NCBI GenBank assembly: GCA_965215315.1
Contig: CBDCDB010000008.1
Coordinates: 1,364,001-1,428,000 of the forward strand
Origin: Truepera sp965215315
GTDB lineage: Bacteria; Deinococcota; Deinococci; Deinococcales; Trueperaceae
Length of the DNA: 64,000 bases
Direction: 5' to 3'
The position numbers and the translations under genes are program-made. The notes under the pieces are model-generated. The model ran no database searches. It had not been told where the DNA came from and saw nothing but the letters and a program-made list of their open reading frames with translations. Shown one piece after another: positions 58,673-64,000 of the stretch. Position 1 is the first letter of the stretch. Each line of letters begins with the position of its first letter.

Positions 58673-59558
58673 GGTTATACGTGAGGGCTTAGTCAAACAG
58701 ACGCTGCTAAGCAGCCTGACGACGCTTGGCGTCGGCGGTGAGGCCGAAGTCTGGACGGTCGAAACCGAAACCGACCTTGCCGAGGCTACCCGTGAGCCCT
58801 ACCGTGTGCTGGGAGCCGGGTCCAACCTGCTCATCGCCGACGCCGGTGTTCCGGAACGCGTTATCAAGCTGGGGCGCAGCTTTAGCACTCTCAAAACGTT
58901 CGGTGCAAACCCTGATGTATGGTTGGGCGCAGCGACGCCGTTACCGGGACTTATGCGCCGTGCGGCGGCGGCGGGTCTGTCGGGACTCGAGGGTCTCCTG
59001 GGCGTCCCGGCGGTGCTGGGCGGCGCAGTTGCCATGAACGCCGGAACACGGTTTGGCGAGATGTCGGACACGCTGCGCGAAGCTGAGCTGTTCGTAGACG
59101 GACAGCTTCACCGCCTCCCCGCTGACGCGCTGGGTCTCTCCTACCGGCACAGCGTCCTACCGCCCGGTGCCATTCTTACCCGCGTCCGGCTGGCGCTCAC
59201 CCCTTCGTCATCTGAGCAGGTACGGGCGAAGCTGGCACAAGTTGACGCAGCCCGCCGCGGTCAACCCAAAACCAAGTCTGCGGGTTGCGCGTTCAAAAAT
59301 CCTGTTGGCGACAGTGCCGGACGCCTGATCGACGCCGCCGGACTTAAAGGGTTGCAGGTTGGGCAGGCGCGGGTCTCGGCGGAGCACGGCAACTTTATCG
59401 TCAATCTGGGCGGCGCGACCGCCGCCGACGTTGCCGAGCTGCTGGGTCAGATTCGTGCGCAGGTCGGGGTGGCGCTCGAGACCGAGTGGGAGCTGTGGGG
59501 GTTCGAGGGTGCCCCTGAACCCGACTGGACGCCGCCGGAGCTGACATGTTCCGCCTAG
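58656..59558 (+). CDS. murB: UDP-N-acetylenolpyruvoylglucosamine reductase MurB
   Basis: 300 residues from the ATG at 58656 (GGAGG just before; GTG at 58665 is an alternative). FAD enzyme that reduces the MurA product. TTLGVGGEAEVWTV, VLGAGSNLLIADAGV, LEGLLGVPAVLGGAVAMNAG, SYRHS. The proton-donor position reads SAGCAFKNP: Cys replaces the usual Ser, a known functional variation. HGNFIVNLG lies near the end. murC-murB adjacency is common. Confidence 0.93.
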   Translation: MTAVLEVIREGLVKQTLLSSLTTLGVGGEAEVWTVETETDLAEATREPYRVLGAGSNLLIADAGVPERVIKLGRSFSTLKTFGANPDVWLGAATPLPGLMRRAAAAGLSGLEGLLGVPAVLGGAVAMNAGTRFGEMSDTLREAELFVDGQLHRLPADALGLSYRHSVLPPGAILTRVRLALTPSSSEQVRAKLAQVDAARRGQPKTKSAGCAFKNPVGDSAGRLIDAAGLKGLQVGQARVSAEHGNFIVNLGGATAADVAELLGQIRAQVGVALETEWELWGFEGAPEPDWTPPELTCSA

Positions 59559-60145
59559 TGCTGCGTACGCTGTTCGTCCTCTCCCTGTTGGTCTTGGGCG
59601 CGAGCCTCTTTTATCCCAAAATCAGCCGTGTTCACGTGTCAGGCGCGTCGCACTATAGCGAAGCCGACATCCTCCAGCTGGCAGGCGTCCGCGTTGGCTT
59701 TCCCCTCTTGTGGGTTACGAAGCAGCGGCTCAGAAGCTTGGAGCGCGACCCTTGGATTTCGGGGGCGCGGGTCGTCCGCCGGTGGCCCGGTACGCTCTAC
59801 CTTTCTGTCACCGAACGTCAACCCATTTTGGTGCGTAGTAAGACTGCCTACGCGCTAGACGGTACGGTTTTACCGGGAGCCACACCCGCCGACCGCGCCC
59901 GCGCTGTGCCCCTCAGGGGGTGGGGGCCAGACCGCAGTAGTGAAGCACTCGTCATTTACCAACTCGTGGCATCTAAACGTCCGCAGATGTTAAGCTACGC
60001 ACCAAGCGGCTTTACGGTTAGCTTTGCTGATTCTTCTCTTTATACGCCTGACGCAGACCTTTTGCAGGCGCACTGGTCGGCTTTTGCAGAGCAGAGAGCA
60101 GCGCACGTCGCGGTCTATCCGTGGGGAGTGAGTACACAACAGTGA
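59546..60145 (+). CDS. ftsQ: Cell division protein FtsQ
   Basis: 199 residues, short. One membrane helix (about 5-20), then a POTRA domain: ISRVHVSGASHYSEADILQLAGV ... RLRSLERDPWISGARVVRRWPGTLYLSVTERQPILV. The end is truncated relative to E. coli but the core FtsQ/DivIB beta domain is present. Part of the FtsQLB divisome link. Overlaps murB by 13 bases. Confidence 0.85.
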   Translation: MFRLVLRTLFVLSLLVLGASLFYPKISRVHVSGASHYSEADILQLAGVRVGFPLLWVTKQRLRSLERDPWISGARVVRRWPGTLYLSVTERQPILVRSKTAYALDGTVLPGATPADRARAVPLRGWGPDRSSEALVIYQLVASKRPQMLSYAPSGFTVSFADSSLYTPDADLLQAHWSAFAEQRAAHVAVYPWGVSTQQ

Positions 60146-60182
60146 ACGTTACGGCCCTAGTTGACAAAAAGGTTTTGAAATC

Positions 60183-61454
60183 ATGACAGACGAACGTATT
60201 ATTGTCGGGCTCGACATCGGTACGACCAAAATTTGTACCGTCATCGGTGAAGTTGCGAGTGACGGCGTACTTGACATTATCGGTGAGGGCACGGTGCCCT
60301 CGGACGGTCTCCGTAAAGGGGTCGTCGTCAATTTGGAACGCACCATCGCCTCGGTGCGGCAGTCGGTCGCCGCCGCTGAACGCGTTGCCGGGGTCGAGGT
60401 CAAAGACGCCTGGATCGGCGTCGCCGGAAGTCACCTGCGGGCGTTTACGAGTCACGGGATGGCGGCGATTCGCCGCGGGCAGCAGATCGGCGAAACCGAC
60501 GTTCAGCGCACCATCGACAACGCCAAAGCCGTGCCGCTCGAGGCCAACATGGACGTCGTGCACGTGATTCCGCAAGAGTACGTGGTCGACGGGCAAGACG
60601 GAATCAAAGACCCGATGGGGATGAGCGGCGTGCGTCTAGAGGTCGACGTGCATATCATCGCGGGGGCGCAAGGTCCGTTACAAAACCTGCGCCGCTGCGC
60701 TCAGGACGCAGGCGTCGAAGTCGACGGCATGGTCGTGCAGGCGCTCGCCTCGGGCTTGGCGGTTTTGACCGACAGCGAACGCGAACTCACCACAGTCTTA
60801 ATCGACATCGGCGGCGGCACCACCGACGTCGGCGTCTTTCGCCGAGGCACCTTGACCGATTCGGCGGTGATTCCCCTGGGCGGCGACCACATCACCCAGG
60901 ACATCTCGCAGCTCCTGCGCATTCCTCCCGACGAAGCCGAACGTGTCAAGAAAAAGTACGGCGTCGCGCTGCCTGAACTCGCCGACCGCGAGGTTGAGCT
61001 CGAGGTCTCGCACCCCAACTACACCTCGACACTGACCACTTTTGAACTCGCGCAGGTCATTCGCCCGCGTGTGATTGAGATTCTGGATCTCGTCAAACGC
61101 GCCATCGAACAGCGGATGGGCGCATTAGAGCTGCTCGCTGGCAGCGTCGTGATTACGGGCGGCGCGTCCCTGATGCGCGGCACCGAACAGGTCGCCGCCG
61201 AACGTTTTCGGCTGCCAGTACGGATCGGCAAACCGCTCAACGTTTCAGGTCTAGTCGATGTGGTCGCCAGCCCCGCACACGCTACCGCGGTCGGTCTGGT
61301 GCGGCACGGGATGCAGCTCAAGCACGCAGGCGGCGCTTACGCGCGGACGCCCGCTCGGGGTCGGCCCAGAGCTGCCGGAGCACCCGGCGAAAGCGGCGCG
61401 GGCGTCGGCAACGTGATCGGCTCGATTCGTAATTTTCTAAAGGATTTCTTTTGA
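60183..61454 (+). CDS. ftsA: Cell division protein FtsA
   Basis: 423 residues, an actin-like ATPase that tethers FtsZ to the membrane. IIVGLDIGTTKICTVIGEV at the N terminus, the SHMT-type insert with EYVVDGQDGIKDPMGM, IDIGGGTTDVGVF and VVITGGASLM. It ends in the amphipathic membrane-targeting helix IGSIRNFLKDFF after a Gly/Ala/Pro linker. 37 bases after ftsQ. Confidence 0.95.
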   Translation: MTDERIIVGLDIGTTKICTVIGEVASDGVLDIIGEGTVPSDGLRKGVVVNLERTIASVRQSVAAAERVAGVEVKDAWIGVAGSHLRAFTSHGMAAIRRGQQIGETDVQRTIDNAKAVPLEANMDVVHVIPQEYVVDGQDGIKDPMGMSGVRLEVDVHIIAGAQGPLQNLRRCAQDAGVEVDGMVVQALASGLAVLTDSERELTTVLIDIGGGTTDVGVFRRGTLTDSAVIPLGGDHITQDISQLLRIPPDEAERVKKKYGVALPELADREVELEVSHPNYTSTLTTFELAQVIRPRVIEILDLVKRAIEQRMGALELLAGSVVITGGASLMRGTEQVAAERFRLPVRIGKPLNVSGLVDVVASPAHATAVGLVRHGMQLKHAGGAYARTPARGRPRAAGAPGESGAGVGNVIGSIRNFLKDFF

Positions 61455-61528
61455 TCTTATCTTTTTTCTGAGTTTTTTACGCAAGTTTTCTTTATGAGGT
61501 TTCCGGGGTTTCCCCAGGTTAGGAGCAC

Positions 61529-62599
61529 ATGATGATCAGTAACGTAACAGAAAACGCCGTCATTCGGGTGATCGGTCTCGGCGGCGGCGGCAACAACGCG
61601 GTCAACCGGATGATCGAAGCAGGGCTCGAGGGCGTGCAGTTTATCGCCGCCAACACCGACGCGCAAGTCTTAACGACCAGCTTAGCCGACACCCGCATTC
61701 AGATGGGCGACCACCTGACTAAAGGCTTGGGAGCCGGAGCCAACCCGGAGATCGGCGAAAAAGCTGCTGTCGAAGACCGCGACCGCATCGCCGAACAGCT
61801 GCGCGGCTCTGACCTTGTGTTTATCACCGCGGGCATGGGCGGCGGCACCGGTACCGGCAGCGCCCCCATCGTCGCTGAAGTGTCGCGCGAGCAGGGCGCT
61901 CTCACCGTCGCCGTCGTCACCACACCGTTTCAGTTTGAAGGCCCGAACCGGATGCGGCAGGCTGAAGAGGGGTTGAGGCGGCTCGAGGACAAGGTAGATG
62001 CCCTTATCGTCGTAGAAAATCAGCGCCTGTTGTCGGCTTTGGACCGCAAGGTCAAGTTGTCCGACGCCTTCCGGGTTGCCGACCGCGTCCTCTATTACGG
62101 CGTCAAGGGCATCAGCGACGTAATCAACAAATCGGGCCTCATCAACGTAGACTTTGCCGACGTGCGGGCGCTCCTTTCGGGTGCTGGCACCGTCCTGATG
62201 GGCATCGGTTCAGGGCGCGGCGAGCATCTGGTCGAGGAAGCCGCCAACAGCGCCACCCATTCGCCGCTTCTCGCACGCGGCGTCGAAGGCGCACATCAGC
62301 TTCTGGTCAACATCACGGGTTCCGAAGAGCTGACCCTGTTTGACGCTCACGAGATCGTCGAGAAGATCAGCGAGGCGACCGAAGTCGAAGACCCGAACGT
62401 GCTGTTCGGCGTCGCCTACGACGAAGACGCAGGCGACGAGGTGCGCGTGACGGTGATTGCCGCCGGGTTCGACCACGCCGCCCAACCAAAAATCTTACGC
62501 CCCGCCCAGCTCCGCACCGCCATCGGCGGAGGCCGCAGCTACGACCCGACCAACTTCGACATCCCCGCATTTTTACGGTATAACCCGGACGAGAACTAA
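61529..62599 (+). CDS. ftsZ: Cell division GTPase FtsZ
   Basis: 356 residues, tubulin-like Z-ring protein. VIGLGGGGNNAVNRMIEAGL, the GTP signature GMGGGTGTGSAPIVAEVSR, FQFEGPNRMRQAEEGL, and the T7 catalytic region NVDFADVRALL. The linker is very short and the C-terminal FtsA-binding peptide reads FDIPAFLRY. GTTAGGAG precedes the double ATG at 61529. A 74-base T-rich gap after ftsA leaves room for an extra promoter. Confidence 0.96.
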   Translation: MMISNVTENAVIRVIGLGGGGNNAVNRMIEAGLEGVQFIAANTDAQVLTTSLADTRIQMGDHLTKGLGAGANPEIGEKAAVEDRDRIAEQLRGSDLVFITAGMGGGTGTGSAPIVAEVSREQGALTVAVVTTPFQFEGPNRMRQAEEGLRRLEDKVDALIVVENQRLLSALDRKVKLSDAFRVADRVLYYGVKGISDVINKSGLINVDFADVRALLSGAGTVLMGIGSGRGEHLVEEAANSATHSPLLARGVEGAHQLLVNITGSEELTLFDAHEIVEKISEATEVEDPNVLFGVAYDEDAGDEVRVTVIAAGFDHAAQPKILRPAQLRTAIGGGRSYDPTNFDIPAFLRYNPDEN

Positions 62600-62688
62600 C
62601 CTGAAAAGGTTTCTCCGTCAGCTGAGGCACCTTCAGCACCCCGTTTTTCGCGTCATAGTAGCCTTGTGAACAGGTTTGACAGGGCACT

Positions 62689-63195
62689 ATGACAAGAGAA
62701 ACTCTTTACGACGGCAAGGTCATTCGGGTCAGCAGACTTGCCGGCCGCTGGGAGGTTGTCGAACATGTTCCGGCGGTCGCCGTACTCGTCTTGCGAGAAG
62801 TTGCAGGGCAGCTCGAGGTCCTCCTCGTCTCACAAGACCGCCCCGCAATCGGGCAAAAAACGTGGGAGCTTCCAGCAGGGCTCGTTGATGCGGGTGAAAC
62901 GCCCGAAACGGCGGCAGCACGCGAACTCGCCGAAGAGGTCGGCCTCGGCGGAACCTTGATGCTTGTAGCCGGTGTGTTCTCGAGCCCCGGTTTTACCGAC
63001 GAAAAGGTCTATGTGTTTGAAGCGGCTGACCTATTCGACCACAAGCTTCCCGGCGATGAAGAAGACGATTTCGAATTTGCCTGGAAACCACTCGAGCAAA
63101 CTTGGCAAGAAATCGCTCATGGTGAGGTTGCAAGCAGCGCTCCTACCCTCTTCGGGCTAACCTACGCCCTCGGCAAACGCGGCAAACTCCCTTGA
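62689..63195 (+). CDS. Nudix hydrolase, ADP-ribose pyrophosphatase type
   Basis: 168 residues. The Nudix box is complete: GLVDAGETPETAAARELAEEVGL (about residues 64-86), and the substrate helix SSPGFTDEKVYVFEA matches ADP-sugar pyrophosphatases. Hydrolyses ADP-ribose or related compounds in the cytoplasm. It overlaps ribF by three bases (TTGA). Confidence 0.88.
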   Translation: MTRETLYDGKVIRVSRLAGRWEVVEHVPAVAVLVLREVAGQLEVLLVSQDRPAIGQKTWELPAGLVDAGETPETAAARELAEEVGLGGTLMLVAGVFSSPGFTDEKVYVFEAADLFDHKLPGDEEDDFEFAWKPLEQTWQEIAHGEVASSAPTLFGLTYALGKRGKLP

Positions 63196-64000
63196 AAGTT
63201 GTTACTTCACCGGGCGAACTCACGCTAAAAGGCTGCGTGCTTTGCATCGGCAACTTCGACGGCGTACACCTCGGGCATCAGCTCTTGCTCAGGCGAATGC
63301 AGCAGGTGGCGCTCGAGCTAGGCGTACCGAGCGTTATCTTGACCTTCTTTCCGCCTGCCAAAGTCGTTTTTCGGGGTAAACCGTACCTCTCCTCCGCTGA
63401 AGAAAAACTCTACCTGCTGAGCGCTTTCGAGCCTGACGCAGTTGTTGTAACCCCGTTTAGTTTGGGGTACGCCCAAACGCCCAAAGAACACTTTTTGCGT
63501 GAACTCGAGCAGCTTGGTCTAAAACACCTCATCGTCGGCGATGACTTTCGTTTTGGACACGCGCGGAGCGGTGGTTTAGACGACCTGCAACACGTGACCG
63601 AACGCCTCGAGGTCTTCAGCTTGGAGCGGCTCGAGGAAGAACCCATCAAATCGTCACATATCCGAAAACTGTTGCAGCATGGTCACGTCGAGGAAGCGCG
63701 CAGATTTTTGGGCTACAGCTACCTCGCGTTCGGCACGGTCGTTCAGGGTGACAGGCGTGGGCGTACAGTCGGTTTCCCAACTGCCAACCTCGCCTTACCC
63801 CCGGAAAAAGCGCTTCCACTCGGCGTTTTTGCCGTGCGCGCCGAAACCCCTGCAGGCCGCTTTGACGGGATGGCGAACGTCGGGCCGCGCCCTTCGTATC
63901 CAGACGCGCCGCCCTCTTTAGAGGTTCATCTGTTCGATTTTGACGGTGACTTGTACGGTCAAACGCTGCACGTCTCGTTCGAGCATTTTTTACGGGAGCA
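63192..64000 (+). CDS. ribF: Riboflavin kinase/FAD synthetase RibF, 3' end outside the window
   Basis: Open from a TTG at 63192, which overlaps the Nudix stop, to the end of the window without a stop (269 codons seen of about 300). It makes FMN and FAD. The adenylyltransferase half shows GNFDGVHLGHQLLL, VVTPFSLGYAQTPKEHFL, VGDDFRFGHARSG and SSHIRKLLQHG. The kinase half begins FGTVVQGDRRGRTVGFPTANLAL and continues through GVFAVRAETPAGRFDGMANVGPRP. Confidence 0.92.
   Translation, partial: MKVVTSPGELTLKGCVLCIGNFDGVHLGHQLLLRRMQQVALELGVPSVILTFFPPAKVVFRGKPYLSSAEEKLYLLSAFEPDAVVVTPFSLGYAQTPKEHFLRELEQLGLKHLIVGDDFRFGHARSGGLDDLQHVTERLEVFSLERLEEEPIKSSHIRKLLQHGHVEEARRFLGYSYLAFGTVVQGDRRGRTVGFPTANLALPPEKALPLGVFAVRAETPAGRFDGMANVGPRPSYPDAPPSLEVHLFDFDGDLYGQTLHVSFEHFLRE

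Overview
This window looks like chromosomal DNA of a Deinococcota bacterium, possibly of the Truepera lineage. That placement is an inference from gene content and promoter style, not from a phylogeny. The supporting signs are: many genes whose start codon lies only 5-8 bases after a TANNNT -10 box (leaderless messages, a known habit of Deinococcus); a Ser/Thr kinase fused to a PQQ-type propeller, like Deinococcus RqkA; a PriA with degenerate helicase motifs, like the Deinococcus pseudohelicase; and a Trp-type alkyltransferase-like protein. By eye the hexamer CTCGAG occurs about 125-130 times, roughly six times the composition-based expectation, in coding and non-coding DNA alike.

Layout. 1-5.3 kb: a large unknown membrane protein, a DUF427 protein, a frameshifted EamA transporter and a decaying IS630-type insertion sequence with TA target duplication. 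5.3-12 kb: a P-loop kinase/asparaginase pair, minC, then an accessory stretch of redox genes. In that stretch a deletion has fused the 3' halves of an aldo/keto reductase and a MarR regulator, one SDR gene is broken and another intact, and an HxlR regulator and an intact aldo/keto reductase follow. 12-25 kb: CDF transporter, M20 peptidase, lipid kinase, alkyltransferase-like protein, small membrane and lipoproteins, a broken alpha/beta hydrolase, a SPOR protein, the rapZ-yvcK pair with a third downstream gene, and murA. 25-46.7 kb: the PQQ kinase, a UgpBAE-type ABC importer, a double-receiver protein, priA/purM, a two-component system, luxS, a NYN nuclease/kinase pair, mscS-ligA, a sulfotransferase, an O-antigen ligase-like protein and a BMP-family binding protein.

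46.7-64 kb: a frameshifted methyltransferase, the RNase P RNA gene, then the division and cell wall cluster mraZ-rsmH-ftsL-ftsI-murF-mraY-murD-ftsW-murG-murC-murB-ftsQ-ftsA-ftsZ. This cluster is tightly packed, mostly with ATGA/GTGA overlaps. It is preceded by helically phased MraZ boxes and has an internal promoter with an operator-like palindrome before murF; murE and ddl are absent. A Nudix hydrolase and the start of ribF close the window.

A dispersed family of short intergenic elements with TAGCA...TGCTA ends (two types, A and B) recurs at 5.1, 11.7, 31.2 and 31.4 kb. No tRNA, CRISPR array or prophage was recognised. The sequence shows five genes with frame breaks outside the IS (EamA, SDR, hydrolase, methyltransferase, plus the AKR/MarR fusion). 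These are either real decay or assembly errors.
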